From assembly GCA_023396465.1 (NCBI GenBank), contig JAEWWF010000270.1, positions 1 to 5,403 of the forward strand: a DNA stretch of 5,403 nt, in the 5' to 3' direction. The position numbers and the translations under genes are program-made. This DNA is from Pseudomonadota bacterium. GTDB lineage: Bacteria; Pseudomonadota; Alphaproteobacteria; Rhodospirillales; Rhodospirillaceae. The first letter of the stretch is position 1. The number at the start of each line of letters is the position of its first letter. This document shows positions 1 to 5,390 of the stretch, piece by piece. Under the pieces are notes generated by a model. It ran no database searches. It was not told where the DNA came from and saw only the letters and a program-made list of their open reading frames with translations.

Positions 1-1292
1 ATGGAGGTGTAGGTGAAGCCGGCCTTGGCCATCATCTCGGGCTCGTAGACGTTGCGCAGGTCGACCATCACCGGCGCCGCCATCAGCTCCTTCACCCGGT
101 TGAGGTTGAGGGAGCGGAACTCGTTCCACTCGGTCAGGATGGCGAGCACGTCGGCACCGGCCATGGTGTCGTAGGCATTGTCGCAGAACTCGATGCCCGA
201 CAGCACCTTGCGGGCCTCGTCCATGCTTTCGGGGTCGAAGGCGCGCACCCGCGCCCCGGCCGCCACCAGGGCCGGCACGATATCCAGGCTGGGCGCGTCG
301 CGCATGTCGTCGGTATTGGGCTTGAAGGCGAGGCCGAGCACCGCCACCGTCTTGCCCCGCAGGTCACCGCCAGCGGCGGCGACGATGCGGTCGGCCATGG
401 CCTTCTTGCGCTTGTCGTTGATGTCCACCACCGTCTCGACTATGCGCAGCGGCGCCCCCAGATCGCGGGCGGTGCGCACCAGGGCCAGCGTGTCCTTGGG
501 GAAGCACGATCCGCCGTAGCCGGGGCCGGCGTGCAGGAACTTGCGGCCGATGCGGCCGTCCAGGCCGATGCCCTTGGCGACGTCGTGGACGTCGGCGCCG
601 GCCTTCTCGCACACGTCGGCGATCTCGTTGATGAAGGTGATCTTGGTCGCCAGGAAGGTATTGGCGGCGTACTTGATCATCTCCGAGGTTTCGAGGCTGG
701 TGAACAGGATCGGCGTCTCGATCAGGTAGAGCACGCGGTAAAGCTGGCGCATCACCTCGCGGGCGCGCTCGGTTTCGGCGCCGATCACCACCCGGTCGGG
801 GCGCATGAAGTCGTTGATGGCCGAGCCCTCGCGCAGGAACTCGGGGTTGGACACGACGTCGAAGTCGGCATCGGGCCGCGCCTCGCGGATCACCTTCTCG
901 ACCTCGCGGCCGGTACCGACCGGCACCGTCGACTTGGTGACCACCACCGTGTAGCGGTCCATGGCGGCGGCGATCTCCCGCGCCGCCCCGAACACGTAGG
1001 ACAGGTCGGCGTGGCCGTCGCCGCGGCGCGACGGGGTGCCGACAGCGATGAACACCGCGTCGGCACCCGTCACCGCCTCGGTCAGGTCGGTGGTGAAGTG
1101 CAGCCGCCCGGCGGCGGCGTTGGACGCCACCAGCTTGTCCAGGCCGGGCTCGAAAATGGGGATCTCGCCGCGCTTCAGCCGTTCGATCTTGCTCTCGTCC
1201 TTGTCGACGCACGTCACCGTGACGCCGAATTCCGAGAAACAGGCACCCGACACCAGGCCGACATAGCCGGTGCCGATCATGGCGATGCGCAT
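1..1292 (-). CDS. ugd: UDP-glucose 6-dehydrogenase (3' end outside window)
   Basis: This enzyme oxidises UDP-glucose to UDP-glucuronate with two NAD+ in the cytoplasm, feeding acidic polysaccharide synthesis. I translated all 430 codons present and found no stop or frameshift. Visible features are the N-terminal NAD-binding loop GTGYVG (residues 7-12), TKSTVPVGT (119-127), NPEFLREG (149-156), the substrate-site stretch with K207 and N211, the catalytic-cysteine motif GYGGSCFPKD with C263 and D267, and the C-terminal-domain motif FKPNTDDMRDAPS (323-335). All key residues of the UDP-glucose/GDP-mannose dehydrogenase family are present. The last visible residues (TYTS) fall where these roughly 430-440 aa enzymes end, so only a few codons are missing. 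The ATG at 1292 has a Shine-Dalgarno (SD) AAGGAAGGA nine bases upstream. It lies 57 bases after galU on the same strand, so the two are probably one transcript supplying UDP-glucuronate. GDP-mannose dehydrogenase is unlikely given the close UGD-type motifs and the galU neighbour. Confidence 0.97.
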   Translation of the reverse strand, partial: MRIAMIGTGYVGLVSGACFSEFGVTVTCVDKDESKIERLKRGEIPIFEPGLDKLVASNAAAGRLHFTTDLTEAVTGADAVFIAVGTPSRRGDGHADLSYVFGAAREIAAAMDRYTVVVTKSTVPVGTGREVEKVIREARPDADFDVVSNPEFLREGSAINDFMRPDRVVIGAETERAREVMRQLYRVLYLIETPILFTSLETSEMIKYAANTFLATKITFINEIADVCEKAGADVHDVAKGIGLDGRIGRKFLHAGPGYGGSCFPKDTLALVRTARDLGAPLRIVETVVDINDKRKKAMADRIVAAAGGDLRGKTVAVLGLAFKPNTDDMRDAPSLDIVPALVAAGARVRAFDPESMDEARKVLSGIEFCDNAYDTMAGADVLAILTEWNEFRSLNLNRVKELMAAPVMVDLRNVYEPEMMAKAGFTYTS

Positions 1293-1349
1293 ACTGGTCG
1301 ATCCTTCCTTTCAGAACCCAGGCGTGGAGATGAGAGCGGCACCGCGCCC

Positions 1350-2234
1350 TCAGTCCAGGTCGGCGCAGAACTCTTTCAGCACGTCGCGCACCCGCGGGCC
1401 CATGTCCGGGCGGGCCAGGGCGTAGGCGATGTTCGCCTTCAGGAAGCCGACCTTGTCGCCGCAGTCGAAGCGGGTGCCCTCGAAGCGCAGACCGTGGAAC
1501 GGCATGCGGCCGATGGTGGCGTTGAGCGCGTCGGTCAGCTGGATTTCGCCGCCGGCGCCCTTGCCCTGCTTCTCCAGCGCGTCGAACACCCGCGGGTCGA
1601 GCACGTAGCGGCCGATGATGGCGAGGCGCGACGGCGCATCCTCCGGCTTCGGCTTTTCCACCAGGCCGCTGGCGCGGGCGAGGCGGCCGTCGTCGAAGTC
1701 GACATCGAGGATGCCGTACTTGTTGGTCTCCTCCGCCGGCACTTCCTCCACCGCCACCACGTTGCCGCCGACCCGGGCCTGGGCCTCGATCAGCTGGCCG
1801 ATGCAGGGGCGCGACTTGGACAGCACCATGTCGTCGGGCAGGATGACGGCGAAGGGCTCGTCGCCGACGAAGGCGCGGGCGCACAGCACCGCGTGGCCGA
1901 GACCGAGCGGCGCCTGCTGGCGGGTGGCGTAGACGCTGCCGGCCGGCGGCATGGACGACAGCAGGGCGTCCAGCTCCTGCGTCTTGTTCTTTTCCCGCAG
2001 CATGGCTTCAAGTTCGGGCGCATGGTCGAAGTGCGCCATGATGGACGACTTGCCGCGGCCGGTGACGAAGATGAAGTGCTCGATCCCCGCTTCGCGGCAC
2101 TCGTCCATGGCATACTGGATCAGCGGCCGGTCGACGACCGGCAGCATCTCCTTGGGGACAAGCTTGGTGGCGGGGAGGAAGCGGGTGCCGAGACCGGCGA
2201 CGGGAAACACGGCTTTCTTGACGGGTCGCACCAT
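1350..2234 (-). CDS. galU: UTP--glucose-1-phosphate uridylyltransferase
   Basis: GalU makes UDP-glucose and pyrophosphate from UTP and glucose-1-phosphate in the cytoplasm. The 294 aa product matches the family's usual length. It opens with the nucleotidyltransferase signature PVAGLGTRFLPATK (11-24) followed by PKEMLPVVDRP (27-37). It continues with APLGLGHAVLCA (108-119), the metal-site LPDD (132-135), VEKPKPEDAPS (192-202), GGEIQLTDA (228-236) and FDCGDKVGFLKAN (256-268), covering the whole bacterial GalU fold. I chose the ATG at 2234 because AGGTG (2244-2248) sits nine bases upstream. A GTG at 2246 in the same frame would add four residues, but it lies inside that SD and has no good site of its own. 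The family usually has TKAIPKEM where this protein has TKLVPKEM, a mild variation. The ugd gene follows 57 bases downstream on the same strand, so its product is the next enzyme's substrate. I see no confident promoter upstream. Confidence 0.97.
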   Translation of the reverse strand: MVRPVKKAVFPVAGLGTRFLPATKLVPKEMLPVVDRPLIQYAMDECREAGIEHFIFVTGRGKSSIMAHFDHAPELEAMLREKNKTQELDALLSSMPPAGSVYATRQQAPLGLGHAVLCARAFVGDEPFAVILPDDMVLSKSRPCIGQLIEAQARVGGNVVAVEEVPAEETNKYGILDVDFDDGRLARASGLVEKPKPEDAPSRLAIIGRYVLDPRVFDALEKQGKGAGGEIQLTDALNATIGRMPFHGLRFEGTRFDCGDKVGFLKANIAYALARPDMGPRVRDVLKEFCADLD

Positions 2235-2553
2235 GGCGGAATGCACCTATGACGACGTTGAAACTGAAAAAACCGTTGTGAAACGCCTCCGCGCCCGGTC
2301 GGGTTGAGAAACACCCCACGACCTTCGCGCCCTCCTGCACGCCCGCAGGCGGACCCATGCAGCCCCATGGCCGGCCGAGCTTTCGGCTTTGTGCCACGGG
2401 CGGTAGGGACAACGCAATGGGACAATGGTTACGGAAATGGGGCGCGGCGGGGAGGGCAAACGGACGGAACGGCAGAATCGACGGGAGACGACAATCCGCC
2501 CCGCGCGACCTTGACCGGCATCATCGCCCACGACCGTGGCATGATAAAGGCGA
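2235..2553. other. galU upstream region without a recognisable gene
   Basis: These roughly 320 bases lie between the phasin terminator and galU. Open frames on both strands here are arginine- and proline-rich and lack a credible ribosome site, so I call no gene. The region must hold the promoter of the galU-ugd unit, but no convincing -35/-10 pair stands out. The heptamer GGGACAA occurs twice, 13 bases apart, at 2406-2412 and 2419-2425. On the minus strand this reads TTGTCCC-N6-TTGTCCC, about 170-190 bases before the galU start. It could be a paired regulator site or chance. Confidence 0.5.
2244..2248 (-). promoter_or_regulatory. galU ribosome binding site
   Basis: On the minus strand this reads AGGTG, complementary to the 3' end of 16S rRNA, nine bases before the ATG at 2234. 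It decides the galU start, because the only other in-frame start (GTG, 2244-2246) is part of this site. Confidence 0.65.
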
Positions 2554-2585
2554 AACCGGCGCCACCCTTGCAGGTGGCGCCGGTT
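2554..2585 (-). terminator. intrinsic terminator after the phasin gene
   Basis: A perfect 13-bp inverted repeat (AACCGGCGCCACC at 2554-2566 and its complement at 2573-2585) encloses a six-base loop. On the minus strand the stem is followed by TTTCGCCTTTATC, a broken T-rich tail. On the plus strand there is no T tract. This fits a rho-independent terminator ending the phasin transcript about 90 bases after its stop, separating it from galU-ugd. Confidence 0.8.
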
Positions 2586-2676
2586 CCATCGGCAGGCGAG
2601 AGAGCCTGACAGAGGCGTTGAGCCGGACAGCAGCGACGGTGGAGGCCCCTCCCCGCCGCGCTGCCCAGGATCAGCC

Positions 2677-3027
2677 TCAGGCGGCCTTCGTGGCAGCCTC
2701 GTAGGCGGTCTTGTAGCGGCTGGACAGCGGCTCGACGGCCGACTTCACCACCGAGGCCGACAGATCGGAGAGCTTGGTGGTCTCGGCGACCATGGTCTCC
2801 CAATTGTCCTTGGCCAGCTTGGTCTGCAATTGCAGAACGTCGGCCGGGGTCTTGCAGGCGGCGAACTGCTGGCTGGCCTCGACGGCGCTCTCGAACGAGC
2901 GACCGGCGAAGGAGAAAGCTTCCTTGGCGATCTGCTCGAAGCCGTTGGCGAGCTTGGTGCCGGACTGCACGACGGCGTCCAGGCTGTCCTTGTTGAATTG
3001 CAGGACCGATTCGTAATTCTTCAGCAT
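2677..3027 (-). CDS. phasin family protein (PHA granule-associated)
   Basis: The 116 aa protein resembles the small alphaproteobacterial phasins of the Phasin_2 type. These are amphipathic helical proteins that coat polyhydroxyalkanoate granules and control granule number and size. It is almost entirely predicted helix with no signal peptide or membrane segment. The start LKNYESVLQFNKDSLDAVVQSG (2-23, shown as separate heptad-like turns) leads to KTPADVLQLQTKLAKDNWE (59-77), which matches the family pattern of a TPAD/SAEE-like turn followed by LQT.LAK..WE. The tail AVEPLSSRYKTAYEAA (97-112) resembles the usual EPL..R...A ending. The ATG at 3027 has GGAGA seven bases upstream. It is monocistronic, with its own promoter (3172-3199) and terminator (2554-2585). 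Possible operators nearby suggest control by a PhaR-type PHA-sensing repressor. Family membership is judged from sequence pattern; granule binding is inferred. No PHA synthase is in the window. Confidence 0.88.
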   Translation of the reverse strand: MLKNYESVLQFNKDSLDAVVQSGTKLANGFEQIAKEAFSFAGRSFESAVEASQQFAACKTPADVLQLQTKLAKDNWETMVAETTKLSDLSASVVKSAVEPLSSRYKTAYEAATKAA

Positions 3028-3149
3028 GAGAGTGTCTCCGTCTCGGGTTCGTCAAAGCAGCGCGTGCGAGGGTCGTCACGACCAACCGGGTGTTCGGGCC
3101 GGTGAGGCCCCTTTCGCTTGCGCCAGGACGCACACCCTTCGGCGCCCCG
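3028..3149 (-). other. phasin 5' leader
   Basis: This is the untranslated leader expected from the predicted start near 3165. It contains a 13-base palindrome GGTCGTCACGACC (3071-3083) and a second short inverted pair, ACCGG (3086-3090) with CCGGT just downstream. The leader could therefore fold, but I recognise no riboswitch class. The phasin SD, GGAGA, lies at 3035-3039. Confidence 0.4.
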
Positions 3150-3164
3150 TGCTGCATTGCAACA
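3150..3164. promoter_or_regulatory. putative PhaR-like operator 1 at the phasin start site
   Basis: TGCTGCATTGCAACA is a 15-base near-palindrome with one mismatch in seven arm positions and a TGC-N3-GCA core. It sits immediately downstream of the -10 box, over the predicted +1 to +15, where a bound repressor would block initiation. PhaR regulators of Paracoccus and Rhodobacter are reported to bind TGC-rich sites of the form CTGC-N3-GCAG near phasin genes; this site has CTGC-ATT-GCAA. Binding by PhaR is an inference. Confidence 0.5.
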
Positions 3165-3171
3165 TGACACC

Positions 3172-3199
3172 AAGATAGGGACTCTGAGGGAAATGTCAA
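3172..3199 (-). promoter_or_regulatory. phasin promoter (sigma70 type)
   Basis: On the minus strand a perfect -35 hexamer TTGACA (3194-3199) is followed after 16 bases by TATCTT (3172-3177), four of six matches to the -10 consensus. Transcription would start near 3165, giving a leader of about 138 bases before the phasin ATG. The surrounding sequence is notably less GC-rich than the genes. Confidence 0.7.
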
Positions 3200-3205
3200 A
3201 GGATT

Positions 3206-3224
3206 TTTTGTGCGCCGCACAAAA
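3206..3224. promoter_or_regulatory. 19-base perfect palindrome next to the phasin -35 box
   Basis: TTTTGTGCGCCGCACAAAA has perfect 9-base arms around a central C at 3215. It begins seven bases upstream of the phasin -35 hexamer. Its core, TGC-GCC-GCA, has the same TGC-N3-GCA layout as the two flanking sites, but the outer bases are T/A-rich. It is a likely protein-binding site, of the same or a different regulator. A terminator role is unlikely because no gene ends here. Confidence 0.5.
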
Positions 3225-3304
3225 GCGTCACGATCATGCCGAAGTTCAGGCACAGCCTCATTTCTCAAGGCGGGAGCCATAGGGGATTGCCCGACGGGCA
3301 GATC

Positions 3305-3321
3305 ATGCTGCAACGCAGCAT
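3305..3321. promoter_or_regulatory. putative PhaR-like operator 2 (perfect palindrome)
   Basis: ATGCTGC-AAC-GCAGCAT has perfect 7-base arms and contains CTGC-N3-GCAG exactly, the form described for PhaR binding. It lies about 105 bases upstream of the phasin -35 box and about 340 bases before the divergent gene at 3662. It could be an auxiliary site for looping, or serve an unrecognised rightward promoter. Confidence 0.5.
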
Positions 3322-3456
3322 CCGGCGGGAGCCGGCCTATTCTTGTCGTTGCGCCGAAAGCCTCCCCGGTCCCGGCCGCTCGACCACCGGACACTGCGGC
3401 GGCGATGGTGGCGGAAAGCGCCATGGGACGCAACAGGGAAACTGTCCCTTCATAAC

Positions 3457-3489
3457 ATCTTAAACGGCATTTCCAGAGGTGTTTAAGAT
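3457..3489. repeat. 9-bp inverted repeat in the divergent intergenic region
   Basis: ATCTTAAAC (3457-3465) and GTTTAAGAT (3481-3489) are perfect complements separated by 15 bases. The A/T-rich arms stand out from the GC-rich surroundings. The arm spacing (about 24 bases centre to centre) fits a dimeric regulator site. The arms also form a weak rightward promoter-like pair, TTAAAC (3460-3465) and TTTAAG (3482-3487), 16 bases apart. That could serve the genes starting at 3662, but it matches consensus poorly. Confidence 0.4.
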
Positions 3490-3651
3490 TTCAGGTCAAG
3501 CCGCCGCGCCTGCCCCCCTCCAGAAGCATCCATGCCGCATCCAAAGCCGCGATCCATCTGTTGATGAAGCGGCGGGATCGGAATTCCGCCCCGTGCTCAC
3601 CTCGCAGGATCCGCATGACATGGCTGCACGGGACACTGACGATCACGCCCC

Positions 3652-3658
3652 GGAGGTG
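3652..3658 (+). promoter_or_regulatory. strong ribosome binding site deciding the 3662 start
   Basis: GGAGGTG is an exact match to the core anti-SD complement and lies three bases before the ATG at 3662, or five bases counted from GGAGG. The alternative ATG at 3620 has only AGGAT (3606-3610) nine bases upstream. Confidence 0.6.
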
Positions 3659-3661
3659 CAG

Positions 3662-4063
3662 ATGGCGGCCTCGCCCCCACCCTTTCTTGTCAGCCTCGCC
3701 CCCCACGCCGAAGAGGCGGAGCTGATCGCCGATGCCGCCGTCGGCAGCGGCTTCGATGCGGTTGCGGTGCCTCCAACCGATTTGCTGAACCTGCGGCTGG
3801 CGGCGGCTGCCGCCGACGTGCTGGTGATCGACGGAGCCACCGCGCCGCAGGTGCTTGCCGCGCTGCCGGTGCCGGAGGCAACGGAGCCGGCGCCACTGGT
3901 GGTTCTGGTGCTGCCCATCGATCCCGACAGAGCGGAGCACGCCAGACGGGCGGTGGCGGGACATGGGCTGCCGATCGTCGCCACCCTGAATGCCCCTCTG
4001 GCCGAGGAGCCGCTCCAGCGGGCCCTTCTGCAAGCACACGCCAGGACCAGAGTCCGGCGATAG
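3662..4063 (+). CDS. hypothetical protein, degenerate receiver-like domain
   Basis: I do not recognise a named family. The 133 aa product has no signal peptide or membrane segment. It shows an alternating strand/helix layout like a CheY receiver: FLVSL (8-12), a helix at 16-29, DAVAV (32-36), ADVLVIDG (51-58), PLVVLVLPID (78-87), then LPIVATLNAPLAEEPLQRAL (103-122). D57 aligns with the usual phosphate-accepting aspartate, and NAP (110-112) sits where receivers carry the conserved K-P. The acidic pair normally after strand 1 is absent (SLAPH instead), so phosphorylation is doubtful. I chose the ATG at 3662 because GGAGGTG (3652-3658), a near-ideal SD, precedes it. An ATG at 3620 with CAGGA upstream would add 14 residues. 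High third-position GC after 3662 supports real coding. It is followed after 80 bases by the YbaN-like gene, without functional linkage that I can see. Confidence 0.65.
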   Translation: MAASPPPFLVSLAPHAEEAELIADAAVGSGFDAVAVPPTDLLNLRLAAAAADVLVIDGATAPQVLAALPVPEATEPAPLVVLVLPIDPDRAEHARRAVAGHGLPIVATLNAPLAEEPLQRALLQAHARTRVRR

Positions 4064-4143
4064 AGAATAAGGCGACCCGCGGGGTCTGGAAATCACCCCA
4101 TCCCTGCGCCAATATGGATGGGATAGCCGGGAGGACGTTCACC

Positions 4144-4602
4144 ATGACCGATCGCACCGCCGGACCCGGCGGCCCCGCCGATCCTGTTCAGCCGTCGGGC
4201 TCGCCGCTGATGCGTGGCCTGCTGCTGGCGCTCGGGTGGGTCTGCGTCGGCCTCGGCGCCCTGGGCGCGGTGCTACCGGTGATGCCGACGACACCATTCC
4301 TGCTGATCGCCGCCTGGGCTTTCGCCCGCTCCTCCCGCCGGCTGCGGTCCTGGCTTTACGGCCACCCCCGCTTCGGGACGGCCCTGCGGGCATGGCACGA
4401 GCACGGCGCCATCCCCCGTCGCGGCAAGGTGCTGTCCATCGTCGGCATGAGCCTCAGCTTCGCCTGGGTGCTGCACCGGGCCGACCAGCCATGGCTGCCG
4501 CCGGTGGTGGGCCTGACGCTGCTGTGCGTCGCTGCCTTCATCCTCACCCGGCCGGAGCCGCCACGAGCCACCGCCCCGGCCACTGCCCAGCCGGCGGAAT
4601 GA
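4144..4602 (+). CDS. YbaN family (DUF454) inner-membrane protein
   Basis: A 152 aa inner-membrane protein of the YbaN/DUF454 family, whose biochemical role is not established. The diagnostic stretch is present: a glycine-rich hydrophobic segment (24-44), LPVMPTTPFLL (44-54), WAFARSSRRLRSWLYGHP (58-75), FGTALRAWHEHGAI (77-90) and K95, close to the family pattern LP..PTTPF.L.A...F..SS.R...WL..HP.FG. Hydrophobic segments lie at about 24-45, 47-61, 96-111 and 117-134. The first 20 residues are proline- and glycine-rich and probably disordered, and the tail is alanine/proline-rich. I chose the ATG at 4144 because GGGAGGA (4129-4135) lies eight bases upstream. An in-frame ATG at 4114 would add ten residues but has no SD. 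The O-methyltransferase gene begins 43 bases after the stop, suggesting co-transcription. Confidence 0.88.
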   Translation: MTDRTAGPGGPADPVQPSGSPLMRGLLLALGWVCVGLGALGAVLPVMPTTPFLLIAAWAFARSSRRLRSWLYGHPRFGTALRAWHEHGAIPRRGKVLSIVGMSLSFAWVLHRADQPWLPPVVGLTLLCVAAFILTRPEPPRATAPATAQPAE

Positions 4603-4645
4603 CCGTCCGCCCGCCCGTCTCCGTTCCCCACATCAGGTCGTCCCC

Positions 4646-5305
4646 ATGTCCCGAACCACCACCCCCATGACCGAGGCGTTGGAAGCCTACATGCGCGCCG
4701 TCGGCGTCCGCGAACCGGAGATCCTGCGAGCCCTGCGCGAGGAAACCGCCGCCTTGCCCCGCGCCGGCATGCAGACGAGCCCCGAACAGGGGGCGCTGCT
4801 CTCCCTGCTGGTCAAGCTGACCGCCGCCCGCCGGGTGCTGGAGATCGGCACCTTCACCGGCTATGCCTCGCTGTGGATGGCGCTGGCGCAGGGCGATGAC
4901 GGCCGCGTCGTCTGCCTTGACGTCAGCGAGGAGTACACCCGCATCGCCTGCCAATACTGGGCCCGGGCCAGCGTCGCCGGACGGATCGACCTGCGGCTGG
5001 CGCCGGCGCTCGACAGCCTCGCCCAGTTGAAGGCGGACGCCGCCAAGCCCTTCGACCTGGTGTTCATTGACGCCGACAAGGAAAACTACTCCGCCTATTA
5101 CGAGGCGTCCCTCGACCTCCTGCGGCCGGGCGGCCTGATCGTCGTCGACAACGTGCTGTGGCACGGCGCCGTCGTCGACCCGGCCAAGACCGACGCCGCC
5201 ACCCTGGCGGTGCGTGCCCTCAACGAGACCGTTGCCGGCGACGACCGGGTGGATGTGGTGCTGGTGCCGGTGGGTGACGGCCTCACCCTCGCCCGCAAGC
5301 GCTGA
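4646..5305 (+). CDS. class I SAM-dependent O-methyltransferase (CCoAOMT/YrrM-like)
   Basis: A 219 aa soluble methyltransferase of the O-methyltransferase family 3 (COG4122) type, which moves a methyl group from S-adenosylmethionine to a hydroxyl using a divalent metal. The SAM-binding motif I is VLEIGTFTGYASLWMA (64-79), with the acidic end of strand 2 at D92. The strand-4 motif FDLVFIDADKENY (136-148) carries D142, and LRPGGLIVVDNVLW (159-172) carries D168 and N169. D142, D168 and N169 are the expected metal ligands. TSPEQGALL (44-52) is the usual substrate-side TS..QG motif, and the end DGLTLARKR (211-219) is typical of the family. The length is normal. The ATG at 4646 has a weak AGGT (4635-4638); the ATG at 4667 has nothing better. 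The substrate cannot be read from sequence. Members act on catechol-type phenols, and the Bacillus relative YrrM/TrmR methylates 5-hydroxyuridine in tRNA. The context does not decide between these. Confidence 0.93.
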   Translation: MSRTTTPMTEALEAYMRAVGVREPEILRALREETAALPRAGMQTSPEQGALLSLLVKLTAARRVLEIGTFTGYASLWMALAQGDDGRVVCLDVSEEYTRIACQYWARASVAGRIDLRLAPALDSLAQLKADAAKPFDLVFIDADKENYSAYYEASLDLLRPGGLIVVDNVLWHGAVVDPAKTDAATLAVRALNETVAGDDRVDVVLVPVGDGLTLARKR

Positions 5306-5372
5306 CCGGGCGGGCCGCCTCCGGCAAAAGTCGCATCTCCCTCTTCGCCGAAAGATGTCCCGGCCACGGCCG

Positions 5373-5390
5373 CCCCCGCCCTTGCGGGGG
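5373..5390. terminator. possible GC-rich terminator hairpin after the methyltransferase gene
   Basis: CCCCCGC (5373-5379) and GCGGGGG (5384-5390) form a perfect 7-bp stem with a four-base loop, 67 bases after the methyltransferase stop. There is no T tract on either strand within the window, so it may be a U-less terminator, a rho-assisted stop or simply GC-rich sequence. Confidence 0.35.

Larger units (their letters stand above)
3225..3661. other. divergent intergenic region, no gene called
   Basis: About 440 bases between the phasin control region and the first rightward gene. Besides the sites listed separately, it holds a 13-base palindrome TGCCCGACGGGCA (3288-3300) and a weak 5-bp hairpin AGGGA/TCCCT (3435-3449). 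Open frames here have mixed composition and no good ribosome site. The frame of the 3662 gene stays open upstream to 3479, but its third-position GC drops clearly before about 3620, so I treat that part as non-coding or uncertain. Confidence 0.45.

Noticed and set aside
364..1884. A 506-codon open frame on the minus strand overlapping ugd and galU
   Set aside because: It runs out of frame across two clearly conserved genes on the same strand and gives an arginine-rich, low-information protein. It is a GC-rich shadow frame.
531..2252. A 573-codon open frame on the plus strand, antisense to galU and ugd
   Set aside because: It is antisense to well-conserved genes. Its His/Asp/Gly/Val-rich composition is typical of the antisense frame of GC-rich genes, and it matches no family I recognise.
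2341..2400. Possible sigma54 site (TGGCAC on the minus strand)
   Set aside because: The required TTGC-type -12 element at the correct distance is missing.
2429..3433. A 334-codon minus-strand frame across the phasin gene and its promoter
   Set aside because: It overlaps the phasin, its terminator and its promoter out of frame and has no credible ribosome site or domain.
3479..3661. Upstream extension of the receiver-like gene to a GTG at 3479
   Set aside because: Third-position GC is clearly lower before about 3620, the start lies within an inverted repeat, and a near-ideal SD precedes the ATG at 3662.
3491..4096. A 201-codon minus-strand frame opposite the receiver-like gene
   Set aside because: The plus-strand frame has a much better SD and strong third-position GC, while this frame is Gly/Arg/His-rich without recognisable motifs.
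4097..4122. Hairpin CCCATCC/GGATGGG with a 12-base loop before the YbaN-like gene
   Set aside because: A 7-bp stem with a large loop and no T tract is weak evidence for a terminator or regulatory RNA in GC-rich sequence, so I did not list it as a feature.
4544..5164. A 206-codon minus-strand frame opposite the methyltransferase gene
   Set aside because: It is antisense to a complete methyltransferase with all motifs, so it is a shadow.
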